A stretch of DNA of 64,000 nt from CAYUCJ01 sp049282265. GTDB taxonomy: Bacteria; Desulfobacterota; DSM-4660; Desulfatiglandales; Desulfatiglandaceae. The stretch spans positions 62,001-126,000 of the forward strand of contig JBAPTR010000162.1 in assembly GCA_049282265.1 (NCBI GenBank), written 5' to 3'. The translations under genes and the position numbers were made by a program. Shown here in pieces: positions 25,294 to 33,311 of the stretch. How positions within the stretch are numbered: the first letter of the stretch is position 1; each line of letters begins with the position of its first letter. The notes beneath the pieces are model-generated. The model worked only from the letters and a program-made list of their open reading frames with translations, was not told where the DNA came from and ran no database searches.

Positions 25294-25776
25294 ATGAAAA
25301 CACATAGTGAATCAAACGAGCTTAATCGGATCGAAAAACGAGCAATTGAAGCCTCTGCTGTTGCCCCTGTAATTCAAGCCGTAGCTCAACGAATTGGAAA
25401 AGAAGAAGCTCTTGCCATTTTACAAGAAGTCAATGAAAAAGAAGCTTTCCAGCGTGGAGAATCCATAAGAAACCAACTTGGACACACAGGAATTTCGGAA
25501 TTAGTTGAAGATGTAGCTACATGGGGTATAGGAGGTGCCCTAGAGATGGAGGTTTTAGAACAAACCTCCGAAACGTATTATTTCAACATAACTTGTTGTC
25601 CCTATTATGAGAAATACCATGAGTTAGGGCTTACGGAGTACGGTGTAGCTTTATCCTGCTGTCGTGACAAGCCTTTTGCTCGTGGCTTTAATCCTCATCT
25701 GACGCTTGAGCGCTCACAAACCATTATGGAAGGGGCAGAATATTGTGATTTTCGTTACACTTTACGTTCAGCCTAA
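25294..25776 (+). CDS. L-2-amino-thiazoline-4-carboxylic acid hydrolase family protein
   Basis: 160 residues from ATG 25294, which has AGAGGAAG upstream; the longer frame from 25114 only translates the attC. Family blocks: CCPYYEKYHELGLTEYG, SCCRDKPFARGFNP, then TIMEGAEYCDFRY. The characterised member opens the thiazoline ring in a route to cysteine; most members are uncharacterised, so the substrate is open. Third cassette of the array, followed 20 bases later by attC 25797-25853. Base composition is lower in GC than rsgA. Confidence 0.85.
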   Translation: MKTHSESNELNRIEKRAIEASAVAPVIQAVAQRIGKEEALAILQEVNEKEAFQRGESIRNQLGHTGISELVEDVATWGIGGALEMEVLEQTSETYYFNITCCPYYEKYHELGLTEYGVALSCCRDKPFARGFNPHLTLERSQTIMEGAEYCDFRYTLRSA

Positions 25777-25796
25777 ATACATTAACAAAACAAAGA

Positions 25797-25853
25797 GGCT
25801 AACATGTTTGTCCAGCGGACTCAGTTCCCTCGCCTCTGACAACACCGTTGGAT
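25797..25853 (+). other. attC recombination site 3 (57 bp)
   Basis: R'' GGCTAAC 25797-25803, L'' TTGTCCAG 25808-25815, L' CTGACAA 25836-25842, R' GTTGGAT 25847-25853. R' matches GTTRRRY exactly. L''/L' are complementary but for one extra C, again an extrahelical base. Length equals the classical minimal attC. Confidence 0.7.
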
Positions 25854-25856
25854 TCT

Positions 25857-26201
25857 TTAATTGATATAATCGAATATCTTTAAGAGGCTTTGTTTGACTT
25901 GAGTCTGGTCAGATTTTGATAAATGACCTATTTTCCTGAGAATAAACCTATTATCAAGCGTAAACAATTTCATTCTTACAACAGATGGTGCAACCAAACC
26001 AGATGATTTCTTGTTTTTAATAACAACATCTAATGGCCAAGGATCGTTCTTTTGACTCGTAATCATCGCCAATATAGTATGTTCTATAATATTTCCAAAA
26101 TCTGTTGCTTGTGATAATACAAGAGCAGGTCTTCTTTTTGTTTTCGCAGAATCTGTAAATGGAAATGGTACAACGACGACGTCAAATGGTTCATAAATCA
26201 T
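25857..26201 (-). CDS. MazF/PemK-family toxin
   Basis: 114 residues from the ATG at 26201 (MIYEPFDVVVVPFPFTDSAK), with RRPALVLSQATDF, MITSQKN and GLVAPSVVRMKLFTL, all of the PemK/MazF endoribonuclease fold. The longer upstream frame overlaps most of the antitoxin and is not conserved. It overlaps the antitoxin end by 11 bases. Orientation is opposite to the other cassettes, common for toxin-antitoxin cassettes, which carry their own promoter. Confidence 0.9.
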   Translation of the reverse strand: MIYEPFDVVVVPFPFTDSAKTKRRPALVLSQATDFGNIIEHTILAMITSQKNDPWPLDVVIKNKKSSGLVAPSVVRMKLFTLDNRFILRKIGHLSKSDQTQVKQSLLKIFDYIN

Positions 26202-26421
26202 TGTATGCTTCCTCATCATTTTGCGATTGCCATTCACTAAGTGTGGGGACAAGTGCTGAACTAAACTCAATATCAAATGGTCTTGCTTTTCTTAGTTTGA
26301 TAGTTTCTTTCTCAATCTCGAAAGCGATTACGTCGCCAGCATTGAGCTTTAGTTTTTTTCTTACAACTTCCGGTACAGTCGCTTGATATTTCTTTGTAAG
26401 TTTGCTTGTAGCTGTTTTCAT
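26191..26421 (-). CDS. AbrB/MazE-type antitoxin (SpoVT-AbrB domain)
   Basis: 76 residues: a swapped-hairpin AbrB DNA-binding domain (SKLTKKYQATVPEVVRKKLK, GDVIAFEIEKETIKLRKA), then an acidic tail likely to bind the toxin. A strong AGGAGAG precedes the ATG. Upstream lies a set of three GTATTA-type boxes that is a good candidate for its own operator. Confidence 0.92.
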   Translation of the reverse strand: MKTATSKLTKKYQATVPEVVRKKLKLNAGDVIAFEIEKETIKLRKARPFDIEFSSALVPTLSEWQSQNDEEAYNDL

Positions 26422-26438
26422 TTTTCTCTCCTGGCTAA

Positions 26439-26478
26439 GTATTAATGTAATGCGGTAATACTAACATGGCCAGTATTA
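26439..26478. promoter_or_regulatory. Iterated GTATTA/TAATAC boxes, probable antitoxin operator
   Basis: GTATTA 26439-26444, TAATAC 26456-26461 and GTATTA 26473-26478, alternating in orientation with exactly 11 bases between each. They lie 17-57 bases before the antitoxin start on the minus strand, overlapping where the promoter should be. The regular spacing (17-base period) suggests cooperative binding by the AbrB-type antitoxin or toxin-antitoxin complex. Confidence 0.5.
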
Positions 26479-26516
26479 TTTAGCAAACACTATTTGATGA
26501 CAGAATTCGTGGCATT

Positions 26517-27258
26517 GGGTCGGACCAAGGCAACTGTTTGAAATGCTGAAGTAATGGACAGAAAAATGACCTGTTTTTGGGCTTAGAATTCGGTTTTTAC
26601 CATAAAAAATGGCCCTTTAAGAAAGACGCGAGGAAATGCCAAGATCGAATCGCCATTACATTCCCGGGGTTGTTTGGCACCCCCCGGTTAAATGATCTTC
26701 GAATTTAACGGGGTAAATTACCCATCGCTGCCATAAAAAAGAATTTCTGCTGAAATTTGCCAGGGACCGCAGGCGATGGCTTGCGATGGCTTTTCGAGGC
26801 CAAGAAGCGCTTTGGTCTGAGCATGTTGAATTACATGGTGACTTCCAATCACATCCATCTTTTGGCAAGAGACAAGGGAGCAAGAGACGTCATCCCTAAA
26901 TCCATACAGTTGATCGCCGGAAGGACGGGGCAGGAATATAATCAGCGGAAGAACCGAAAAGGTTCTTTCCGGGAAGATCGATATCATGCCACGGCGGTGG
27001 AAACAGCCAAGTATTTGATTCAATGCCTTGTCTATATGGATATGGACATGGTGCGTGCGGGAGTGGTGAGGCACCCTTCGGAGTGGGCGATTAGTGGACA
27101 TAATGAAATCAATGCACCTCATGGGAGCTATGAACTTCAAGAGCCTCCAGCTCCTTATAAGGGCATTTTGGCCCATAAAAATGAGGCTTTAAGGCCTGAA
27201 AACAGTTACATTTGGGACGATAATCCGTGAATATCAAGGAGGCAGCTTGGTCCGACCC
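26517..27258. mobile_element. REP-associated transposase element bounded by 13-bp inverted repeats
   Basis: GGGTCGGACCAAG at 26517-26529 and its exact complement CTTGGTCCGACCC at 27246-27258 flank the broken transposase gene. Such palindromic borders are the normal neighbourhood of RAYT (REP-associated tyrosine) transposases. Right of the border the GGGACCA word is repeated (27259-27281). Confidence 0.6.
26636..27230 (+). pseudogene. REP-associated tyrosine (Y1) transposase, broken
   Basis: Begins MPRSNRHYIPGVVWH, then is interrupted by about 39 bases (26679-26717) containing the near-palindrome CCCCCGGTTAAAT...ATTTAACGGGG. The protein resumes as THRCHKKEFLLKFARDRRRW, shifts frame by one extra G near 26776, then runs to 27230 with the HUH motif TSNHIHLL and catalytic tyrosine in GQEYNQRKNRKG. 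The two lesions mean no full-length transposase is made; the 157-residue 3' part keeps the active-site motifs but lacks the N-terminus. Confidence 0.8.
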
Positions 27259-27302
27259 GGGACCAAGGGACCAACGGGACCACGAAAAAAGTGAGTGGTA
27301 AC

Positions 27303-27776
27303 ATGAAAAAGTTTTTCTTTATTTTACTTTTGGCGGCAACTGTCGCCCATGCGGAAATATACAAATGGACTGACAAAGAGGGTACCGTTCATTTTTCGGA
27401 CTCCCTTGAGCAAGTTCCGGCTAATTACCGAAAAAGCACCCAACCCATCGAGATGGATACCAACGAAACTACGGTTAAAAACAAGACCGTTTCTCCTATT
27501 GAACCCCCACAAAGTGCCAACGATCATGGATCTGTTGCCCCTAATGTGGGCAGCCTGAAAGACCGGATGATGAAAGACGAGAGGATCATGGCGCTCATCC
27601 GCGCAATGCGGAACGATCAGGAGCTGCAGGTTCTTTTGAGCGATCAGGCGATAATGCGTGCGATTCAGGCTGGGGATATCAGCACACTGCTAAATAATCC
27701 AGATTTTCTTAAAATTCTCAATAACCCTCGGATAAAAGAAATTGAAAAAAGATTGAATCATAGCGGAACGAAGTAG
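27303..27776 (+). CDS. Secreted DUF4124-domain protein
   Basis: 157 residues from ATG 27303. A signal peptide (KKFFFILLLAATVAHA) is followed by the DUF4124 motif IYKWTDKEGTVHFSD, a variable linker, and a C-terminal helical segment (IMALIRAMRNDQELQVLL, ISTLLNNPDFLKILNNP) resembling the STI1-like repeat found in similar proteins. Periplasmic, function unknown. The GTG at 27291 is four codons upstream and less likely. Confidence 0.8.
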   Translation: MKKFFFILLLAATVAHAEIYKWTDKEGTVHFSDSLEQVPANYRKSTQPIEMDTNETTVKNKTVSPIEPPQSANDHGSVAPNVGSLKDRMMKDERIMALIRAMRNDQELQVLLSDQAIMRAIQAGDISTLLNNPDFLKILNNPRIKEIEKRLNHSGTK

Positions 27777-27854
27777 CTCTCCTCGGGATGGTAGGAAAAT
27801 CGAGAGTATATAGGGTATAGTACAAGTGATAAAGAAAATATTCGCCTTTAGCAG

Positions 27855-27945
27855 AATGCTCTGCAGTTTGCTGCAGGGATGACCTGCCTGCGTCAGAGGC
27901 TTCGACGCAACTCCGATAAGATACCCCGCAGTGTGCTGCAAAGGG
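27855..27945. repeat. Pair of TGCAG hairpins in the 27777-28030 gap
   Basis: GCAGTTTGCTGCA 27863-27875 and GCAGTGTGCTGCA 27928-27940 are near-identical, each self-complementary around a four-base loop, separated by GCGTC...GACGC (27891-27907). Tandem hairpins of this sort are common intergenic repeats. No gene is seen in the gap. Confidence 0.5.
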
Positions 27946-28072
27946 TTCCATATAGCGCACGGCGAGTTCCAATTGACAGCCGCATAGATACGGAAACCCT
28001 ATAATCACTTGATGTTACTAAAGGAATCAGATCACGACCCTATTTATAATTATCTTTGGCACACTAACTTGT

Positions 28073-28405
28073 TTGGCCGGAATAGTGATTTTAGTTAATC
28101 CGGAAATAGTATTCGGCTTTTTACGAAAATATTCCGACAAGATCGAGTTACAAATAATAGCTGTAGCAATCAGACTGGTACTTGGTGCATGCCTTATATA
28201 TCAATCAGATGCTTCTAAATATCTTTATGTAATTGAAATTATTGGTTGGCTATCAATAGTCGCAGCTGTATTTTTCGCTGTAATAGGGCGCAATAATTTT
28301 CGCAAGTTAATGGCCTGGGCATTGTCGCATGCAAAAACCTTGGGTCGTGTTGGCGGCCTCATTGCATCGGCTTTTGGTGCTTTTTTAATTCATGCATTTG
28401 TTTAG
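28073..28405 (+). CDS. Small integral membrane protein, unknown function
   Basis: At least 110 residues with hydrophobic segments around LAGIVILVNPEIVFG, IIAVAIRLVLGACLIY, IEIIGWLSIVAAVFFAVIG and a C-terminal helix. The open frame extends upstream to 28022 and encodes a further helix (ITTLFIIIFGTLTCLAG) that fits the protein, yet has no ATG/GTG/TTG. AAAGGA lies just before ATC at 28031, which may be a mutated or unusual start; TTG 28073 is the first standard start. Not recognised beyond this. Confidence 0.5.
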   Translation: MAGIVILVNPEIVFGFLRKYSDKIELQIIAVAIRLVLGACLIYQSDASKYLYVIEIIGWLSIVAAVFFAVIGRNNFRKLMAWALSHAKTLGRVGGLIASAFGAFLIHAFV

Positions 28406-28592
28406 CAGAGACACGCGACTTACTTGAACAAGCGAGTGAACGAGGACTTGCTTTTCCGCTGGCCGCTTCAAAGCCAGGCCGTTACCCAGCTCGTTAGCAA
28501 CCGAAAAAAATCCTTCCAGTCGCAGGAGACGCGTAAAAGGTTGGTTCCAAACCAACTTACGAATCAAGAAGCAAAACGTGAAAGGACAGCTA

Positions 28593-28739
28593 ATGAAGCC
28601 GTATCATGGTTTTAATGTCCAAGATGAGATTGATCGGGAATATAATGCGGTATTAATGGTTCCTGACCTGCAACCCTACTTTACTGTTCCCATTTATCAG
28701 GCGCCCGGGTTCAATGTTATGCTTTGTTTACTGTTGTGA
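28593..28739 (+). pseudogene. Short reading frame resembling an alpha/beta-hydrolase N-terminus
   Basis: 48 residues, MKPYHGFNVQDEIDREYN then AVLMVPDLQPYF and an unrelated tail. The first 30 residues recall the start of a family of alpha/beta hydrolases (EIDREYD...VPDF). A GGACAG ribosome site precedes it. The body of the enzyme is missing, so this is probably a truncated gene; a chance ORF cannot be excluded. It overlaps the start region of the next gene. Confidence 0.3.
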
Positions 28740-28762
28740 TTTTCTCTTTCGTGGAGGTTGTT

Positions 28763-29785
28763 GTGCCCCATATTTTCCTGCTGATTTTCGCACTGCTGCT
28801 GTTTGCCTCCCCGGCGACAGCCAGTGAAAACCCCTGGACCCATACCCTTTATTTCGAAAACGATATGTTCACCGGTAGCGACAGCGACTACACAAACGGC
28901 ATAAAATACTCGATCATCTCCCCTGATCTCTCTCCCGACGCACCCCGCCGCAAGACGGCGCAGATTCCCCGAAAGGTGCTTGATTTCTTTCACAAAATCC
29001 CTTTTATCAAGAACGCAGCGCCCGAAACCTCACACAAGGTGGAACTGGCTCTCGCACAAAAAATGTACACACCACGGGATATCAGCCGTTCCGACCTGAT
29101 CAGGAATGATCGCCCCTATGCCGGGTACACCTATCTGGCCACCTCGTTTCACCGGATGAGCGATTTGGGCGGTTACCTCAGCCAGATGGACACGGCCGAG
29201 GTGCAGCTGGGGATCGTCGGCCCCGCGTCGCTGGCCGAAGATGCCCAGAAACTGGTGCACCGGGTGCGCGGGCTGCAGCGCCCCAACGGCTGGGACAACC
29301 AGCTCAAGAACGAGCCGGGGCTGGCGCTGATTTTCGAGCGCAAGTGGCTGTTTCACCCCCGTTATGATGACGCCTGGTGTGCCGATGCCATCCTGCATTC
29401 CGGCGCCGCTCTGGGGAACGTGATGACCTATGCCAACGCCGGGGTTGAAATCCGCACCGGCTGGAACCTGCCGCGCAGCTTTTCCGTGTCGGTCATCCGT
29501 CCGGCGGGAAGCGTCTGGAACGCCGAGCTATCCGGCTTCACGGTCTACCTGTTTGGCGCGATTGATGGCCGGGCGGTGGCGCGAGACATCTTTCTCGACG
29601 GCAATACCTTCCGCAGCAGCCATCGTGTTGCGAAGGAATATTTTGTTGCCGATCTCTCCATCGGGCTAACCCTGAGTTACAACCGGCTGACCGTCAGCCT
29701 CATCCGCAACACCCGCACTCGCGAATTCCGGGAGCAACCCGGTTCTCATAACTTCGACTCAGTGGTGCTGTCCTACGCTTTTTGA
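28763..29785 (+). CDS. LpxR-like outer-membrane lipid A 3'-O-deacylase family protein (DUF2219)
   Basis: 340 residues from GTG 28763, with GGAGG five bases upstream and a signal peptide VPHIFLLIFALLLFASPATA. Family markers: LYFENDMFTGSDSDYTNGIK, LIRNDRPYAGYTYLA, and a C-terminal aromatic ending VLSYAF typical of a beta-barrel. LpxR removes the 3' acyloxyacyl chain of lipid A in the outer leaflet. The TTG at 28724 used by the longest frame would put 13 residues before the signal. GC content is higher than in the flanking island genes. Confidence 0.85.
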   Translation: MPHIFLLIFALLLFASPATASENPWTHTLYFENDMFTGSDSDYTNGIKYSIISPDLSPDAPRRKTAQIPRKVLDFFHKIPFIKNAAPETSHKVELALAQKMYTPRDISRSDLIRNDRPYAGYTYLATSFHRMSDLGGYLSQMDTAEVQLGIVGPASLAEDAQKLVHRVRGLQRPNGWDNQLKNEPGLALIFERKWLFHPRYDDAWCADAILHSGAALGNVMTYANAGVEIRTGWNLPRSFSVSVIRPAGSVWNAELSGFTVYLFGAIDGRAVARDIFLDGNTFRSSHRVAKEYFVADLSIGLTLSYNRLTVSLIRNTRTREFREQPGSHNFDSVVLSYAF

Positions 29786-29951
29786 GCAGGATTGGCGTGG
29801 ACAGTGTAGATGTTCTTTGATAATTTAGGCGAGAAAATGCCAAGAGTGAATTGGTATTACTTGAATTCACCACACAAGGTATCTCTGGAAAGGTTGGGCA
29901 CCAAACTTAACCGGGTGGTTGTTCCTCGAAAGATAAGGGAGGGAGACAGAT

Positions 29952-31943
29952 ATGCTAAAAAAGATTTTTGCTGGAGGGATGATGTTGTTGGCCATGTTAC
30001 TCGGAGCAGCTTTTTGTTCCACCCCGTCCATGGCCGCAGAATTTACCGCGGATCTAAACCAGATGCTACACGGCACGGCCCTCACGGGCAGGATTTTCGT
30101 CAAGGGCGACAAATACCGTATTGAAATGCAGGATGCCAAGGGCCACCGCATGGCCATCATCGTCGACCAGAAAGCTGATCTGACCATGGTCCTGGATCCC
30201 GAAAAAAAGCAATATATGGAAACGAAAAGCAGCGGGATGCTCAGTTTGATGAACGACCCTTTTCAAAGTGCCAGATATACGGAGGCCAAACACAAGAAAA
30301 TATTGCTTGGCGAAGAGAAGATAAGCGGGTATGCATGCGATAAGCTCAGGTTTGAAAGCGAAGAAAAGGAGCTGATGACTGTCTGGAAATCAAAAAAGCT
30401 CGGGTTTGCCTTGAAGATTTCCCTGCCGGATAAGAAACATTCATTCATACAACTGAAAAACATCAGGGAAGGATCGATAGATGAAGAGCGATTCAAGGCG
30501 CCCGCCGGCTACACCAGTCAGGAAGATGCCAGAAAAAAGAGAGAAAAGGAAGAGGCGGCACTTCCCGTAGTAACAACGAAGGTAAAAGGCGATGCCCCAT
30601 GGGCCCGAAGGTTAGGCCAAGGCGGTGAAATTCGGGTCAAGGTGGATCCCAAAAAATCGGTCAGATTCAGATTTGAGAACCTGATCAAAGACGAGTCCGT
30701 CTTCACCATCAAGGCCTTTCGAAACGGCCGGCCCATAAAAATGGACATCAAGGAGACCTATTCCTTGCGGGGCAAGGGACGAAGCACGAAGCCCCTTCTC
30801 GGTATGCAAAACAAGGCCGATGAGATCGCGATTCGGGTCGAGAAAGGCAAAATCAGCGCCAACGTTATTAACGAGGAATCCTCCTTCGCAAGAGACAAGA
30901 ACAAGACGTTCTTCATTATGACCGGCCTCCGAAAGTCGACGCAGGGCAAATTCTTGGACCCAAAGCGCCAACTCCGGCTTATTATTACCGGTGACAGCCA
31001 GGACTCCACTAAGTCCAAGATTGAGGTCAAATTCTACAAGGGCGACTACAAAGACAAGATCGACGAGGCCGAACTCGTGCTCATCAACGGCCGAAGCAAA
31101 ACCTGGGACTACCCCCCTGAAAAAGGTATAAAGACTCTTGAAATCGCCGTCGCCAAGGGCGGTGGGGTTAAGGTCAGAATTGAACAGCCGGCACCGCAGA
31201 AAGTCGTCAAGCCAAAACGAGCGCCTAAGATCGTCAGGACTACACCCGTAAAGCAGGCCAAAAAACCTGTGACTAAGACCGTGCCGGGTAAGCCGCCCGG
31301 TCCCAGGCTTTCTAAAAACCAGGCCAGCAAGATCATAAAGGCCATCAACGCCAACGATGTCGCCACCGTAGAATCCGAACTGGATAAAGGCATGGACATC
31401 AACTCCACGCTCTATGGCGGGACCCTTCTCATGAAGTCGGCTAACCTGGGTACAACAGACATGGTCAAGATGCTTATCTCCCGTGGAGCCGATTTGAACT
31501 ACAGGACGAGTCGCGGAAATGATGCGCTGTCTGACGCCATGAGCAATAGCCGCCATTGGCAGCAGGTGGTGCCCACTCTGGTGGAGGCAGGTATCACCAT
31601 TGACGAAAAAACCCCTATCTGGAAAGTTGCCTTCAAGACCAAAAAAGGCAAGCTCCTTCCTGAAGCCGAGAAAATACTGGAGCTTCTGTTTGCCAAAGGA
31701 GCCAGTCCTGATTCTTACACCACCAAGAAAAAATCTACGCTCATCATGTATTATGCCCAAAAGGGCTGGCTGGACCCACTCAAATTTTTCCTGGACCACG
31801 GGGCCAACGTCAACGCCAAGACTACAGACGGCCAGACGGCCTTGAGCATAGCCCTGACCAAGCCGCGACGGCGGGAAAAGCCTGCACAGCAAAAAGAACG
31901 TCAAGCCGTCGTGGAGTTGCTAAGATCCAAGGGTGCTAAATAG
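29952..31943 (+). CDS. Secreted DUF4412-like protein fused to C-terminal ankyrin repeats
   Basis: 663 residues. Signal peptide (MLKKIFAGGMMLLAMLLGAA) followed by an LolA/DUF4412-like region (residues 30-190: DKYRIEMQDAKGHRMAIIVD, SGYACDKLRFES). A middle Lys-rich beta region and a Pro/Lys linker (about 420-450) follow. The end has ankyrin repeats: ANDVATVESELDKGMDIN, TDMVKMLISRGADLNYRT, LDPLKFFLDHGANVNAKTTD. GGGAGG precedes the ATG. Periplasmic or envelope-associated; function unknown. Confidence 0.75.
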   Translation: MLKKIFAGGMMLLAMLLGAAFCSTPSMAAEFTADLNQMLHGTALTGRIFVKGDKYRIEMQDAKGHRMAIIVDQKADLTMVLDPEKKQYMETKSSGMLSLMNDPFQSARYTEAKHKKILLGEEKISGYACDKLRFESEEKELMTVWKSKKLGFALKISLPDKKHSFIQLKNIREGSIDEERFKAPAGYTSQEDARKKREKEEAALPVVTTKVKGDAPWARRLGQGGEIRVKVDPKKSVRFRFENLIKDESVFTIKAFRNGRPIKMDIKETYSLRGKGRSTKPLLGMQNKADEIAIRVEKGKISANVINEESSFARDKNKTFFIMTGLRKSTQGKFLDPKRQLRLIITGDSQDSTKSKIEVKFYKGDYKDKIDEAELVLINGRSKTWDYPPEKGIKTLEIAVAKGGGVKVRIEQPAPQKVVKPKRAPKIVRTTPVKQAKKPVTKTVPGKPPGPRLSKNQASKIIKAINANDVATVESELDKGMDINSTLYGGTLLMKSANLGTTDMVKMLISRGADLNYRTSRGNDALSDAMSNSRHWQQVVPTLVEAGITIDEKTPIWKVAFKTKKGKLLPEAEKILELLFAKGASPDSYTTKKKSTLIMYYAQKGWLDPLKFFLDHGANVNAKTTDGQTALSIALTKPRRREKPAQQKERQAVVELLRSKGAK

Positions 31944-31997
31944 AGAAGGGATCGCCCATTAGAAGGTGCATCAAGGGAAAAAGGGGAAGGGGGATTT

Positions 31998-33080
31998 TCA
32001 GTTTTCCCTCAACAGCTCATCCGTCTGGCGACGGGACCGCTCCAGGATTTTTTTCAGGGCTCCTTCGGACATCTGAAGGGCCTTCCAGGATTTTCCCCTA
32101 AGGGGCGGGACATAGTGCTCGCCGCTGGTCCCGATAGCGACCGCATTGACCGCAATATCAGCCAGATGAAGGATGCCGGCCGACAACGGGTCACCAGCCT
32201 TTTCAGGCGCGTGATGATGGCCGACCATATCGGCCATTCTCTCCGGGAGCCTCCAGTGTTTGAGGAGCATGCCTCCCAGTTCACCATGATCAAAACCGAA
32301 CAGCCTGCGCTCAGCACCAAAGAGAAGAATGTTCTCGGAGAGGGCGATAGAGAGGGTGCGTCCTGATTCCGCAGGCATTCGCATATACAGGATGAGGCGA
32401 CCCACATCGTGAAGGAGTCCCCCAACAAAAAAAGGCTCGGAATCCGCATCTCCCTTTTTTTCAGCAAACATCCTCGCCACCAGCCCGCACGCTATACTGT
32501 GCTTCCAGAAGGATTTCATGTTGACGAGTTCTGCAGGGATGTCTTTGAAGAGCTTCAGGACGGACATGGCCAGGGTCAGGGCGCTGAGTTCTTTTGTCCC
32601 CACCAGGGTGATGGCCCTCGAAATAGTCTCAATCTTGGAAGGGAATCCGTAATAAGGGCTGTTGACGAGTTTGAGGAGCCTGGCGGAAACGGCCGTATCC
32701 CTCTGGATCACTTTGGCGAACATGCCGGATGAACTGGATGGATCGCTCATCAGGTCCACAAGTTCCCCGAAAATGCTGGGCAAGGACGGGAGATGGCCCG
32801 TTTCCCGGACGAGTTCTTGGGGATCTAAAGAGAGAGGGGGAACTTCTCCTTCCGACAGACTGTTTTTTCCCCGGGGGCGAGACATCACTCTTGATGGAAA
32901 GTCCTTTTCCGTTTGACCTCCCATGGATTCCAACTCAAGAGCCAACGCGTGCTCGTACAATTCTCTTACAGCGGGATGGTCCTTTTCCGTGTGACGGAAT
33001 CTCTCTTGAACTTCAGCCTCGATCATCTCTGAAAGTGAAACGTCGTGTTGCATCTTCATTGTTCCGGTTTGTACAGACAT
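31998..33080 (-). CDS. HDOD-domain signalling protein
   Basis: 360 residues. After an 85-residue charged N-terminus comes a HDOD domain: LPSLPSIFGELVDLMSD, RLLKLVNSPYYGF, SRAITLVG, and the HD-like GGLLHDVGRLILYM. HDOD proteins are regulatory relatives of HD-GYP enzymes, often in motility or c-di-GMP networks, without proven catalysis. Isolated and convergent with the ankyrin gene. Alternative start at MKMQHDV seven residues in. Confidence 0.9.
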   Translation of the reverse strand: MSVQTGTMKMQHDVSLSEMIEAEVQERFRHTEKDHPAVRELYEHALALELESMGGQTEKDFPSRVMSRPRGKNSLSEGEVPPLSLDPQELVRETGHLPSLPSIFGELVDLMSDPSSSSGMFAKVIQRDTAVSARLLKLVNSPYYGFPSKIETISRAITLVGTKELSALTLAMSVLKLFKDIPAELVNMKSFWKHSIACGLVARMFAEKKGDADSEPFFVGGLLHDVGRLILYMRMPAESGRTLSIALSENILLFGAERRLFGFDHGELGGMLLKHWRLPERMADMVGHHHAPEKAGDPLSAGILHLADIAVNAVAIGTSGEHYVPPLRGKSWKALQMSEGALKKILERSRRQTDELLREN

Positions 33081-33311
33081 CCTTACCCTACTCCATCATC
33101 TATTTTTTCCTACTCCCTTCATCGGCATTTCCCGCTCCTTTCTTTATTTCTAATATGAATAATGACGGGATTCCTTTTCAGCTGGCCGCACAATACGGCT
33201 TTCATGAAATCATGTCTTATTGCATCCGCCACTCCCGTGTGCTACAACCAGTGTCGCCATCCTTCAAGACCCGGCATAGAAGAACGCAACCGTCAGTGAG
33301 GTGTTCCGAAC

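Larger units (their letters stand above)
22626..26421. mobile_element. Remnant chromosomal integron with cassette array
   Basis: Layout: integrase fragment on minus, attI-like core at 23029, then plus-strand units gene-attC: Mrr-like nuclease/attC 23966-24026, rsgA/attC-like 25104-25226, ATC-hydrolase-family/attC 25797-25853, then an inverted MazF/AbrB pair. Two attC sites show an RYYYAAC-like box, a near-complementary terminal box and inner arms differing by one unpaired base, the diagnostic extrahelical base. The right boundary is uncertain because a transposase relic follows. Confidence 0.6.

Noticed and set aside
28433..28502. Possible fourth attC with CTGGC/GCCAG stem and CTCGTTAGC end
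   Set aside because: The right box GTTAGCA breaks GTTRRRY, the arms are asymmetric and there is no extrahelical-base pattern.
29810..30124. 104-residue plus ORF overlapping the start of the ankyrin-fusion gene
   Set aside because: Overlaps a signal-peptide-bearing start with a good ribosome site in another frame; composition not protein-like.
30612..31904. 430-residue minus-strand ORF
   Set aside because: Fully antisense to the ankyrin-fusion gene, which has a signal peptide, ribosome site and recognisable repeats.
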